This document shows positions 1-7,412 of a stretch of DNA of 7,695 nt, piece after piece. Numbering within the stretch: the stretch's first letter is position 1; every line of letters begins with the position of its first letter. A program made the position numbers and the translations under genes. This DNA comes from Gemmatimonadota bacterium (GTDB taxonomy: Bacteria > Gemmatimonadota > Gemmatimonadetes > Gemmatimonadales > GWC2-71-9): NCBI GenBank assembly GCA_029862935.1, contig JAOTWK010000157.1:1-7695 (forward strand), read 5' to 3'. The notes under the pieces were generated by a model. It was not told the origin of the DNA and did not search any database. It worked only from the letters and a program-made list of their open reading frames with translations.

Positions 1-312
<312 letters not shown>

Positions 313-315
313 CGC

Positions 316-822
316 TCACTCACCCTTGGCGTCCGAGGGATCCCACAGCGTCGACACCGGATACGTCTGCGCACAGAGACGCTCCAAGTCGTAGACGAAA
401 CGTCCCCGCTCGTATTCGGCGTTCTCGTAGTGCACGCCGACATGGATCGCTTCTTCCGGACAGACCTCTTGGCAGTACCCGCAGAACACACAACGGAACT
501 CGTCGATCTCATAGATGAGGGGGTAGCGGTGTCCTGCCTCGTCTTCACCGGGCACGAGCTTGATGCAGTTGGCTGGGCAGATCTGGGGGCACAGGCCACA
601 CGCCACGCACTTGGCTCGCCCCTGCTCGTCGGTCAGCATCCGATGGGTTCCACGCCATCGCGGGGAAATGGACCAATCGCCCTGCGACTTCTCTTCTGGA
701 TACTGCATCGTCCACTTGGGCGCCACCAAGTGGCGGAACGTGATCGCAAGGCCTTGGAGGGTAGCCCGCAGATAGCTGATCTTGTCGGTGGGCCGCTTCA
801 TCACTTTGACCGCGATCGCCAT
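316..822 (-). CDS. nuoI: NADH-quinone oxidoreductase subunit I (NuoI), 8Fe ferredoxin-like
   Basis: Peripheral-arm subunit that carries clusters N6a and N6b and passes electrons from NuoG to N2 in NuoB. The product is 168 residues, a normal length. Two ferredoxin motifs are visible: C72-x2-C75-x2-C78-x3-C82-P and C111-x2-C114-x2-C117-x3-C121-P. As in 8Fe ferredoxins, the last Cys of each motif is expected to ligate the other cluster. The N-terminal 70 residues hold the family segments before the first motif, including Y51-like aromatic and R-x-R-G-x-H-R (55-61), typical of NuoI. The start chosen is ATG at 822-820, which overlaps the nuoH stop by one base (TAATG) and has a strong GGGAGG five bases upstream. 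The open frame continues upstream inside nuoH to 1197, but that extension is nuoH read in the wrong frame. Ends three bases before nuoJ. Confidence 0.97.
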   Translation of the reverse strand: MAIAVKVMKRPTDKISYLRATLQGLAITFRHLVAPKWTMQYPEEKSQGDWSISPRWRGTHRMLTDEQGRAKCVACGLCPQICPANCIKLVPGEDEAGHRYPLIYEIDEFRCVFCGYCQEVCPEEAIHVGVHYENAEYERGRFVYDLERLCAQTYPVSTLWDPSDAKGE

Positions 823-2036
823 TACATCCTCCCTTCGCGCTGGAGGCGCTGGCCCCAGATGAGACGGTCGCTGTCCAGTCCGTACAGCAGCGCCCCGCCC
901 AGCACGAGGTTCACCACAAACAGGCCCCATGCGTACAGGCGTCCGTACTCCCATCCCATCGCATCGAACGTCCACACTGCCGCGGCCATGACCATCACGT
1001 AGGCCAATGCCACGGGAAGCAAGAACTTCCACCCGAGGGCCATCACTTGATCGAAGCGAAACCGAGGCAGCGTCCACCGAATCCAGATGTAGCAGAACAC
1101 GAAGAAGAACGTCTTGCCGACGAACGATCCGAGCGTGAGCAGCCACTTCAGCGCACTCGGCTCTCCCTGATCCCATCGCGTGAACGGAATGTCCCACCCA
1201 CCGAAGAACAACGTCGCCATGAGCGCGGACATCGTGATGAGCGCCCCGTACTCGGCCAGGAAGAAGATCGCGAACCGCATCGAGCTGTACTCGGTGTGAT
1301 AGCCACCGACCAATTCACCCTCGGCCTCTGGCAGGTCGAACGGTAACCGGTTGTTTTCCGCCAATGCGGAGATCGCAAAGAACATGAAGCTCAGGGTGAG
1401 CGGGATGACGAGCCATGCCGAGCGTTGCTGCACCGCCACCACCTCGGTGAGACGCACGTCGCCGACGATGAGCAGAACCGGGATGAGGCTCAATCCGAGA
1501 CCGATCTCGTAGCTCACCATCTGCGCGCTCGAGCGCAGCCCACCCAAGAAGGAATACTTGTTGCCCGACGACCAACCGGCAAACACGATCCCATAGACCG
1601 CCAGGCTCGACATCGCGAGGATGAACAGGAATCCGATGGGAAGATCCGCCACGATCATCGGGACGACACCCGTGTGCACGAACCGACCCAACACGGGCAG
1701 CGTGAAGTCGAACGACAACGGAAGTGGGGCGGCAAACGGGATCACCGCGAAGAGCAGCAGCGACGGAACGAACGCCATCGCGGGAGCGAGGAGGAACAGC
1801 GTCCGGTCGGCCTGCGCCGGTAACACCTCCTCCTTCACGAAGTTCTTGATGCCGTCGGCGATCGGCTGAAACAGCCCCTGCGGTCCAACCCGGTTTGGTC
1901 CTATCCGGTTTTGAATCCACGCTGCAACGCGACGTTCGAGCCACGTGACAAACGCGACTGCGAGCAGCAACACGCTGAACCCCACGGTCACTTTCAGTGA
2001 GCCCACCAACAGCAACCCCTTGAGTTCGGGCGTCAT
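822..2036 (-). CDS. nuoH: NADH-quinone oxidoreductase subunit H (NuoH)
   Basis: Membrane subunit at the foot of the peripheral arm. With NuoB and NuoD it forms the quinone-binding chamber, and it starts the proton path. The product is 404 residues. Family signatures are WLERRVAAW (32-40) followed by RIGPNRVGPQG (44-54), and AENNRLPFDLPEAEGELV (226-243) followed by GYHTEYSSMRFA (245-256). The acidic loop after residue 226 is the part known to lie near the quinone cavity. Predicted membrane segments are near 9-31, 79-102, 122-152, 172-192, 208-225, 255-279, 296-318, 334-357 and a last one near 367-386. This exceeds the usual eight helices, and the protein is longer than the E. coli form (about 325) because of a C-terminal tail after about 360. 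The ATG at 2036 overlaps the nuoG stop (ATGA), and its TAA overlaps the nuoI start, so translational coupling on both sides is likely. Confidence 0.97.
   Translation of the reverse strand: MTPELKGLLLVGSLKVTVGFSVLLLAVAFVTWLERRVAAWIQNRIGPNRVGPQGLFQPIADGIKNFVKEEVLPAQADRTLFLLAPAMAFVPSLLLFAVIPFAAPLPLSFDFTLPVLGRFVHTGVVPMIVADLPIGFLFILAMSSLAVYGIVFAGWSSGNKYSFLGGLRSSAQMVSYEIGLGLSLIPVLLIVGDVRLTEVVAVQQRSAWLVIPLTLSFMFFAISALAENNRLPFDLPEAEGELVGGYHTEYSSMRFAIFFLAEYGALITMSALMATLFFGGWDIPFTRWDQGEPSALKWLLTLGSFVGKTFFFVFCYIWIRWTLPRFRFDQVMALGWKFLLPVALAYVMVMAAAVWTFDAMGWEYGRLYAWGLFVVNLVLGGALLYGLDSDRLIWGQRLQREGRM
828..833 (-). promoter_or_regulatory. Ribosome binding site of nuoI
   Basis: On the minus strand GGGAGG lies five bases before the nuoI ATG and inside the last codons of nuoH. 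It is one of the two clearest Shine-Dalgarno matches in the window. It decides the nuoI start against the much longer upstream open frame, and lets ribosomes that finish nuoH restart at the overlapping TAATG. Confidence 0.8.
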
Positions 2037-3631
2037 CGGCCCACCCTCGCCGTCTTCGCAGCCGTCAGCTCGGCGCCGCGGAGACCCAAGACCTCGTAGG
2101 ACAGCCCTTCGAACGATGGCACGCTCGCCGCCAGCTGCTCAAACGCTTCGGCCGCACCGCTCAGCGGCTCGGCGATGTCCAACTCGTGCATCAGCTCGGC
2201 GAACACCCACCACGCCGGTCGCGCCATCCCGGGCGCGGGCTTGGCCTGAAAGTACCGCTGCACGCGCCCATCACAGTTGATGAACGTGCCCTCTTCCTCG
2301 GCCGTGTTGGCAACCGGCAGTACCACGTCGGCGGTGCGCGCGAGGTCCGGCAGCGCGGTCCCCAAGTAGATCACTCGTGCCGCGAGGGACAGGGCGTCCG
2401 ACTCGAGGCCGCGCAAGTCGTCCCCCAGCACGATCACGAGCGCCGCGCTGTCGACCTCAGACGCCGCCGCGTCGAACTCCTCCGAGAATCCCAGCAACCG
2501 GGCCCCGGCCGCATTGGGCGCCCGCTCCTCGCGTAGGGCTAGGCCGGGGACTCCGGGGAGCGGGATCTCACTTGCCGCTCGCTCCACGCGGAACGCAGCA
2601 GTCGTCTCCAGCGAACGGACCACTTGCTGCAACAGGTAGAGTGCCTCGTTGGAGGTTGAGGGAGAGACCAATGCCACCGCCCGACCACTCGCCGCCTTCA
2701 CGACCTCGGCTGCACGTGCCAATGCGTGATCCCAGTCGACCGCCATCAGGTGGCCTTGATCCGAGACGAGCGGGGCTTCGATCCGGTCACCGCGATTCAT
2801 GGCGCGATACGTCAGCCGGCCGTGGTCGCACATGAAGTACCGATTGACGTCGAGATTGGAACGTGGCTTCACACGGACGACGCTGGGCGACCGGCTCTCG
2901 AGGTTGACATTGCAGCCCTGCGAGCAGCCGGTGCAGATACTCGGGGTCTTGTCCAGCTCCCAGGCACGTGCCTTGTGGAGGAAGTCCTTGGAGATCAGCG
3001 AGCCCACGGGACACAGATCGACGACATTGCCGGACCACGGATGATCCAGCTCTCGGTCGGGGTGGATCCCGATGAAGGCGCGGTCTCCCCGTTCACTCAC
3101 ATTGAGAACGGCTTCGTCTGCGACGTGATCCATGAACCGGACGCATCGCGTGCAGAGAATGCACCGGTTAGGCACGTACAACACGTCGCCGCCGAAGTCT
3201 TCGACCGGATTGAAACGCTTGGGAAACTGTGGTGAGTACCGTGTCCGCGCCTGCCCCTCCTGGAACACGTAGTCTTGGAGCTCACATTCCCCGGCCTGGT
3301 CACAGATTGGGCAGTCGAGCGGATGATGGATCAGTAAGAACTCCAGCACCCCTTGGCGAGCCCGCTTAGCTTCTTCGGAGCGATTGACGAGCACCGATTG
3401 GCCCTCGGCTACCGGTGTCGCGCACCCAATCTGGAGCTTCGGCGCTCCCTCGATCTCTACGAGACACATGCGGCATACGCCAGCAATGGGCAGTCCCGGG
3501 TGGTAGCAGTAATGAGGGACAAGAACGCCTGCCAGCTTCGCCGCTTCGAGGATCATGGTCCCCGCAGGCACCGTGACTTCGACGCCGTCGATCGTCAGTG
3601 AGACTGGGGGCCGGTCAGCCATATCGCTCAC
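2033..3631 (-). CDS. nuoG: NADH-quinone oxidoreductase subunit G (NuoG), short form with N1b, N5, N4 and N7 ligands
   Basis: Largest electron-transfer subunit of the NADH module. It passes electrons from NuoF towards NuoI. Domain order in the 532-residue product: a 2Fe-2S ferredoxin domain (about 8-85) with C42, C53, C56 and C70 for N1b; the His-Cys3 motif H103-x3-C107-x2-C110-x5-C116 for N5; C157-x2-C160-x2-C163 and C207-P for N4; then C233-x2-C236-x3-C240 and C268 for the off-pathway cluster N7. The rest is a reduced molybdopterin-oxidoreductase-like region, recognisable at SPSTSNEALYLL (323-334) and ADVVLPVANTAEEEGTF (434-450). Family members such as those of Thermus (783) or E. coli (about 908) are much longer. 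Here the loss is all in the C-terminal region, and the frame is intact to its stop. The start is a GTG at 3631 overlapping the nuoF stop (GTGA). An ATG three codons in (3622) is a possible alternative. The stop overlaps nuoH. Confidence 0.95.
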   Translation of the reverse strand: MSDMADRPPVSLTIDGVEVTVPAGTMILEAAKLAGVLVPHYCYHPGLPIAGVCRMCLVEIEGAPKLQIGCATPVAEGQSVLVNRSEEAKRARQGVLEFLLIHHPLDCPICDQAGECELQDYVFQEGQARTRYSPQFPKRFNPVEDFGGDVLYVPNRCILCTRCVRFMDHVADEAVLNVSERGDRAFIGIHPDRELDHPWSGNVVDLCPVGSLISKDFLHKARAWELDKTPSICTGCSQGCNVNLESRSPSVVRVKPRSNLDVNRYFMCDHGRLTYRAMNRGDRIEAPLVSDQGHLMAVDWDHALARAAEVVKAASGRAVALVSPSTSNEALYLLQQVVRSLETTAAFRVERAASEIPLPGVPGLALREERAPNAAGARLLGFSEEFDAAASEVDSAALVIVLGDDLRGLESDALSLAARVIYLGTALPDLARTADVVLPVANTAEEEGTFINCDGRVQRYFQAKPAPGMARPAWWVFAELMHELDIAEPLSGAAEAFEQLAASVPSFEGLSYEVLGLRGAELTAAKTARVGR

Positions 3632-4935
3632 ACCGCCACGGCGACCGGACGTCGCGCGCCGTTGATGTACGCCTCAAATTCGCCTCGAAACTTGCGGATC
3701 GCGCTACCGACCGGCGCCGCACAGGAGTCACTCAACACGCAAATTGTCTTCCCCGTCATCTGCTCGCCGATGTCGAGCAGCAGATCCAAGTCCTGCAAGG
3801 CACCCTCGCCAGCCAGGATCTTCTGGAGGATCCGCACTGTCCACCCCGTTCCCTCTCGGCACTGCGTACACTGGGCGCACGACTCATGCGCGTAGAACTT
3901 CGCGATGCGCATCATCTGGTACACCATGTCCGCACTGTCGTCGAAGACGATCATGCCCCCGGAGCCGAGCATCGTCCCCTTCTCCACACACCCCTCGTAG
4001 TCCAGCACACAGCCTTCCGCCTCTTCACGATTCAACACCGGGACCGACGACCCCCCCGGGATCACGGCCTTGAGCGTCCGGCCCGGCTGCATGCCTCCGC
4101 AGAGATCGTAGATGAGATCCTTCATGGGGAATCCCATCGTGACCTCGTAGTTGCCAGGCTTGGCAATGTGACCGCACACGCTCATCAGCTTGGTGCCCGT
4201 GCTCTTGGGATTCGAGAGGCAGAGCGACTTGTACCAGGCGGCACCTCGGTTGAGGATGTGCGGGACCGATGCCAGCGTTTCGACGTTGTTGATCGTGGTC
4301 GGCTTGCTGAACACGCCGACGGCCGCCGGGAATGGGGGCCGGATCCGCGGGTTCCCTCTCTTGCCCTCGATCGAGTTCATCAGCGCCGTCTCTTCGCCGC
4401 AGATGTACGCGCCCGCCCCACGGTGCACGTACATGTCGATCGCGACCTCGGAGCCCATGACACGCTTCCCGAGTGCGCCCCGGTCATATGCCTCTGCCAG
4501 CGCCCGCTCCATGATCGCGATCGCCTCGGTGAACTCACCGCGGATATAGATGTACACCGTTTCGGCACGGATTGCGTGGGCCGCGATCAAGCAGCCTTCG
4601 ATCAAACCGTGCGGCGTCCACCGCATGATTTCACGATCTTTGAACGTTCCTGGCTCCGATTCGTCGGCGTTGCAGCAGAGATAGTGTGGCTGCGTCTTCT
4701 TCTTGGGCATGAAGTCCCATTTCACCCCCGCAGGAAACCCGGCTCCGCCCCGCCCGCGGAGGCCCGCCGCTTTGACTTCATCGATGACCGCCGGGGGCTC
4801 CATGGCGAGCGCCTTCTTCAGCGCCTCGTAGCCGCCACGCTGCACCCACCCATCGTAGCTCCGCGCTTCGGCGTCGCCGAAGTGCTCGCTCAACACCACG
4901 GTCTCGTTGGGATGCGGTTTATGCGGGTACCCCAT
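3628..4935 (-). CDS. nuoF: NADH-quinone oxidoreductase subunit F (NuoF), NADH- and FMN-binding, 51 kDa type
   Basis: Catalytic entry point of complex I. It oxidises NADH through FMN and passes electrons to cluster N3. The product is 435 residues, the usual length. The glycine-rich FMN/NADH motif GRGGAGFPAGVKW covers 61-73. A second block, NADESEPGTFKDR (89-101), and a third, GAGAYICGEETAL (173-185), complete the nucleotide site. The N3 ligands are C353-x2-C356-x2-C359 in ESCAQCTQCREGT, plus C399 in GKTICVLSD. An extra cysteine, C405, lies six residues after C399, where many homologues have a small residue; this comparison is from memory. The SLBB-like middle and the C-terminal helical bundle are in their normal places. 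The ATG at 4935 has a strong GGGAGGGGG six bases upstream. The gene lies 28 nt after nuoE, and its TGA overlaps the GTG start of nuoG. No signal peptide, as expected of a cytoplasmic subunit. Confidence 0.98.
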   Translation of the reverse strand: MGYPHKPHPNETVVLSEHFGDAEARSYDGWVQRGGYEALKKALAMEPPAVIDEVKAAGLRGRGGAGFPAGVKWDFMPKKKTQPHYLCCNADESEPGTFKDREIMRWTPHGLIEGCLIAAHAIRAETVYIYIRGEFTEAIAIMERALAEAYDRGALGKRVMGSEVAIDMYVHRGAGAYICGEETALMNSIEGKRGNPRIRPPFPAAVGVFSKPTTINNVETLASVPHILNRGAAWYKSLCLSNPKSTGTKLMSVCGHIAKPGNYEVTMGFPMKDLIYDLCGGMQPGRTLKAVIPGGSSVPVLNREEAEGCVLDYEGCVEKGTMLGSGGMIVFDDSADMVYQMMRIAKFYAHESCAQCTQCREGTGWTVRILQKILAGEGALQDLDLLLDIGEQMTGKTICVLSDSCAAPVGSAIRKFRGEFEAYINGARRPVAVAV

Positions 4936-4964
4936 CAGCCCCCTCCCGACCCACCAGCGCTCAT
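4935..4964 (-). other. Nine-codon Gly-rich reading frame bridging nuoE and nuoF
   Basis: The nuoE stop is part of TGATG, whose ATG (4964-4962) opens a frame reading M-S-A-G-G-S-G-G-G. This frame ends in a TGA (4937-4935) that itself shares its last base with the nuoF ATG in a second TGATG. The mini-frame therefore fills the 28-nt gap exactly. Its Gly codons are the nuoF ribosome binding site, so the peptide may be an accident of that purine run. A role in passing ribosomes from nuoE to nuoF is possible but unproven. I do not claim that it makes a functional peptide. Confidence 0.3.
4939..4947 (-). promoter_or_regulatory. Ribosome binding site of nuoF
   Basis: Minus-strand GGGAGGGGG in the 28-nt nuoE-nuoF gap. 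The GGAGG core ends six bases before the nuoF ATG, an ideal distance, and supports that start. The same bases also form the Gly codons of a nine-codon reading frame that bridges the two genes. Confidence 0.8.
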
Positions 4965-5458
4965 CACTGATAGCCTTTCAGCAACTCCGGGACGGTCTCC
5001 GGCGTCACGTTCTCGATGAAATCGTCGTTGATCAAGAGGGGAGTGGCAAAGCCGCAGGCACCGAGGCACTCCACTTCGACAACCGTGAACCTGCCATCGG
5101 GCGACGTCGCGCCCAATTCCCTACATCCAGTGCGCTCGAGCAGCGCTTCGACAACCCCCTCCGCACCACACAGATTGCACGGCGTCGTCGTACAGACTTG
5201 AATGAAGTGCTTCCCCACGGGATGTCGGTGATACATCGTGTAGAAGGTGACGACACCTTCAACGTACGCCGGGGTCAGCCCCAACACCTCCGCCACCTCG
5301 ACCATAGCCTCTTCGGAGATCCATCCCCTCTGCTCCTGGATCATCCAAAGCGCCGGCAAGAGGCCCGCTTGCTTCGTCGGATACCGCTGGAGAACACGAT
5401 CGAGCTCGGCCCGGCGCTCTCCGGTGAAGACGGGCTCGTAGGCAGTTGCTTCGTGCAT
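4964..5458 (-). CDS. nuoE: NADH-quinone oxidoreductase subunit E (NuoE), 24 kDa type 2Fe-2S protein
   Basis: Thioredoxin-like 2Fe-2S subunit that carries cluster N1a next to the FMN of NuoF. From the ATG at 5458 the product has 164 residues, a normal length. The N-terminal helical part contains the family pattern Y-P-x-K-x-A-x-L-L-P-A-L-W (about 26-38) and GWISEEAM (45-52). The thioredoxin-fold half carries the cluster ligands C89-x4-C94 and C131-x3-C135 (in ECLGACG), the standard 24 kDa spacing. Extra cysteines C97 and C112 are not known ligands. Start choice: the frame is open to a GTG at 5482, which would add eight residues. A purine-rich GGAGAGGAG at 5472-5480 lies 10 nt before a GTG at 5461 and 13 nt before the ATG at 5458, favouring one of these two adjacent starts. 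The TGA is 28 nt before nuoF. The distance from the nuoD stop is about 37 nt, the widest gap here. Confidence 0.95.
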   Translation of the reverse strand: MHEATAYEPVFTGERRAELDRVLQRYPTKQAGLLPALWMIQEQRGWISEEAMVEVAEVLGLTPAYVEGVVTFYTMYHRHPVGKHFIQVCTTTPCNLCGAEGVVEALLERTGCRELGATSPDGRFTVVEVECLGACGFATPLLINDDFIENVTPETVPELLKGYQ

Positions 5459-5471
5459 CACCTGGTGCGTT

Positions 5472-5480
5472 CTCCTCTCC
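5472..5480 (-). promoter_or_regulatory. Likely ribosome binding site of nuoE
   Basis: Minus-strand GGAGAGGAG in the nuoD-nuoE gap. The AGGAG core ends 10 nt before a GTG (5461) and 13 nt before the ATG (5458) that follows it directly. This is slightly long spacing, but no better site exists. It argues against the more distal GTG at 5482, whose second codon would fall within this site. Confidence 0.55.
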
Positions 5481-5495
5481 ACCCCATCGACCGCC

Positions 5496-6782
5496 TCAGC
5501 GATCGATCTCTCCCATCACGATGTCGATGCTTGCATTGATGGCGATCATGTCAGCGAACAGGTGCCCCTCCGCCATCTTCGGGAGGGCGGCAACGTTCAA
5601 CAGGGACGGCGGTCGGATGCGCCAGCGCACTGGCTTAGCCGTCCCGTCGGAGACGAAATAGTACCCCAACTCCCCTTTCCCGTTCTCGATGGAGAAGTAC
5701 ACTTCCCCGACCGGCGCCGGCACACCCTCCATGACCTGCTTGAAGTGGAAGATCATCGCTTCCATGTCCGACATCGCGGCCGTCTTGGGCGGCAGGATCA
5801 CGCGCGGGTCGTCGACGTTCAGCGGACCATCTGGAAGCCGCGCCACCGCCTGTTCGAGGATCCGCACGGACTGCCGCATCTCTTCCATGCGCACGAGGTA
5901 GCGGTCGTACACATCCCCGTGCTCGCCGATGGGAACGTCGAAGTCATAGGTCTCATAGTCCAGGTAGGGCCGGTCCTTGCGGACATCGTATGCCACGCCA
6001 CTGGCACGCAGCATGGGGCCGGATAGCCCATAATTGATCGCCTCTTCTGCCGTCATCGGTCCGATGCCCTGCGTGCGGCCGATCCAGATCGCATTCCGCA
6101 TGAGGAGCCGATCGACCTCGTCCAGCACCGAGGGGAAGAACGCGCAAAACGCCCGTAACTCGCCCTCGAAGCCTTCGGGAATGTCGGCCATCATGCCGCC
6201 CACCCGGGTGAGACTCGTCGTCAGGCGAGCACCAGTCCACGCTTCCTGGAGATTGTAGACCTTTTCCCGTTCCTGGAACGTCCACAGGAAAGGCGTAAAG
6301 GCACCGATATCGATCGCCGTCGTACCAAACCACACGAGATGCGAAATGATGCGACTCAATTCGCACGCAATGACCCTGAGGACCTTGCAGCGCTCGGTAA
6401 TCTCGATCCCCATGAGCTGCTCGGCCGCCATGGCAAGCCCCACGTTGTTCGCCATGGGTGCCAGGTAGTCCGTACGGTCCGTGAGCGGGATGATCTGATT
6501 GTAGTGGCGATACTCTCCGAGCTTCTCGAAACCAGAGTGGAGATAGCCAATGTGGGGGACGACCCGTTTGACCACCTCTCCGTCGAGCTCCACCACCAGC
6601 CGAAGCACGCCGTGCGTCGCCGGATGCTGCGGCCCGACGTTGAGGAGCATGTGTTCCGCGTCAAGATCTGGTTCCCGCGACCCGGACGGATCGGTGACGC
6701 CCAGCGGAATCCGGGTGGGGTGCCCAGCAGCGTCGACCCCAGATGTAGCGAGATCGAGCTCGACCGTGCGGGGCTCAGTCAT
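5496..6782 (-). CDS. nuoD: NADH-quinone oxidoreductase subunit D (NuoD), 49 kDa type
   Basis: Peripheral-arm subunit related to the large subunit of NiFe hydrogenases. It forms the quinone head-group site with NuoB. The product is 428 residues. The motif NVGPQHPATHGVLR covers 48-61, followed by PHIGYLHSGFEK (76-87). H57 and Y106 (in DRTDYLAPM) correspond to the quinone-contacting His38 and Tyr87 of Thermus Nqo4, with the same 49-residue separation. The C-terminal part carries GELGYYFVSDG (380-390) and RPPSLLN (400-406), and the end GEIDR is the classic terminus of NuoD. About 45 residues precede the first conserved motif, slightly more than in Thermus, and they look unstructured. The start is ATG at 6782, which overlaps the end of nuoC by 8 nt. 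No convincing ribosome binding site is present, so coupling to nuoC is likely. The frame is open upstream to 7073, but that part is nuoC in the wrong frame. nuoC and nuoD are separate genes here. Confidence 0.97.
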   Translation of the reverse strand: MTEPRTVELDLATSGVDAAGHPTRIPLGVTDPSGSREPDLDAEHMLLNVGPQHPATHGVLRLVVELDGEVVKRVVPHIGYLHSGFEKLGEYRHYNQIIPLTDRTDYLAPMANNVGLAMAAEQLMGIEITERCKVLRVIACELSRIISHLVWFGTTAIDIGAFTPFLWTFQEREKVYNLQEAWTGARLTTSLTRVGGMMADIPEGFEGELRAFCAFFPSVLDEVDRLLMRNAIWIGRTQGIGPMTAEEAINYGLSGPMLRASGVAYDVRKDRPYLDYETYDFDVPIGEHGDVYDRYLVRMEEMRQSVRILEQAVARLPDGPLNVDDPRVILPPKTAAMSDMEAMIFHFKQVMEGVPAPVGEVYFSIENGKGELGYYFVSDGTAKPVRWRIRPPSLLNVAALPKMAEGHLFADMIAINASIDIVMGEIDR

Positions 6783-7407
6783 CGGACGACTCGACGGGCT
6801 CGGGGATCTGGCCACGCTGGCCACGCTCCAGACGCTCGCGCATCTCCGCAGGCAGCGAATATTGCGTCTCAGCGATGGAAAGCTCTTCCATCGAGTAATG
6901 CGCTTCGGGGTTCGCCGCGAGCGCTTGACGAACCTGCTCGGAGCGCGAAAACCGTCCGCGAAGCGGGAAATCCTTTCGGAGGGGATATCCCTCCGCGTAG
7001 GTCTCCCACATGAGGAGGCGACGGAGATCGGGATGGTCCTGGAACCTGATCCCGAACATGTCGTACACCTCACGCTCCAGCCAATTTGCCGCTTGCCACA
7101 GCGGCATCACCGAATCGACGGTCAGAGGTTCAGCCTTCCCCAGTTCGACCTTGACCCGCAATTCCGCGTTCCGCGTGAGAGACCGAAGCTGATACACGAC
7201 CTCGAGGGGACGTTCGGCATCGCGATATTCGACGGCCGTGAGGTCTACCAAGAAGTCGTAGTCTTCGCCCGGCGTCTCCTTCAGCCAGCGGAGAATGTCG
7301 CGAACCCGATCACGGTGTACGTACACGATCGTCTGACCGCACGACACTGACGCCCGCCCCACACTGTCGCCAAACTCGCGCCTGAGCGGCTCGATTGAGG
7401 GATTCAC
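6775..7407 (-). CDS. nuoC: NADH-quinone oxidoreductase subunit C (NuoC), 30 kDa type
   Basis: Peripheral-arm scaffold subunit without cofactors. It packs against NuoD, NuoB and NuoI. The product is 210 residues. The family signature is complete: LEREVYDMFGIRFQDHPDLRR (110-130), then LLM and EGYPLRKDFPLRG (139-151). The N-terminal alpha/beta part has the expected DFLVDLTAVEY (51-61) and the Y-Q-L-R-S strand (72-76). The C-terminal tail after about 160 is variable and charged, ending in an acidic ESSDD. The start is a GTG at 7407, five bases after the nuoB stop, with only a weak AGG four bases upstream of it. Expression probably depends on ribosomes arriving from nuoB. The last 8 nt are shared with the start of nuoD. 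In E. coli this gene is fused to nuoD; here they are separate, as in most phyla. Confidence 0.97.
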   Translation of the reverse strand: MNPSIEPLRREFGDSVGRASVSCGQTIVYVHRDRVRDILRWLKETPGEDYDFLVDLTAVEYRDAERPLEVVYQLRSLTRNAELRVKVELGKAEPLTVDSVMPLWQAANWLEREVYDMFGIRFQDHPDLRRLLMWETYAEGYPLRKDFPLRGRFSRSEQVRQALAANPEAHYSMEELSIAETQYSLPAEMRERLERGQRGQIPEPVESSDD

Positions 7408-7412
7408 GATAC

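Noticed and set aside
823..1197. N-terminal extension of NuoI of about 125 residues
   Set aside because: The extension is nuoH read in another frame. The ATG at 822, with a strong GGGAGG and normal NuoI length, is clearly the start.
4936..4963. Possible terminator or attenuator in the nuoE-nuoF gap
   Set aside because: No inverted repeat followed by a T run is present. The gap is explained by the nuoF ribosome binding site.
3598..5019. Plus-strand open frame of 473 codons opposite nuoF
   Set aside because: Its codons are the exact reverse complements of the nuoF codons. In this register an antisense stop needs a sense TTA, CTA or TCA, which are rare in such GC-rich genes. The translation has no recognisable fold or motif, and nuoF accounts for the sequence fully.
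6339..7013. Plus-strand open frame of 224 codons opposite nuoD and nuoC
   Set aside because: Codon-register shadow of nuoD over most of its length, His/Arg-rich low-complexity translation, and no supporting ribosome binding site or motif.
6783..7073. N-terminal extension of NuoD of about 97 residues
   Set aside because: The added part overlaps nuoC in another frame, is rich in Arg, Ser and Cys with no family similarity, and is not needed to reach the normal NuoD length.
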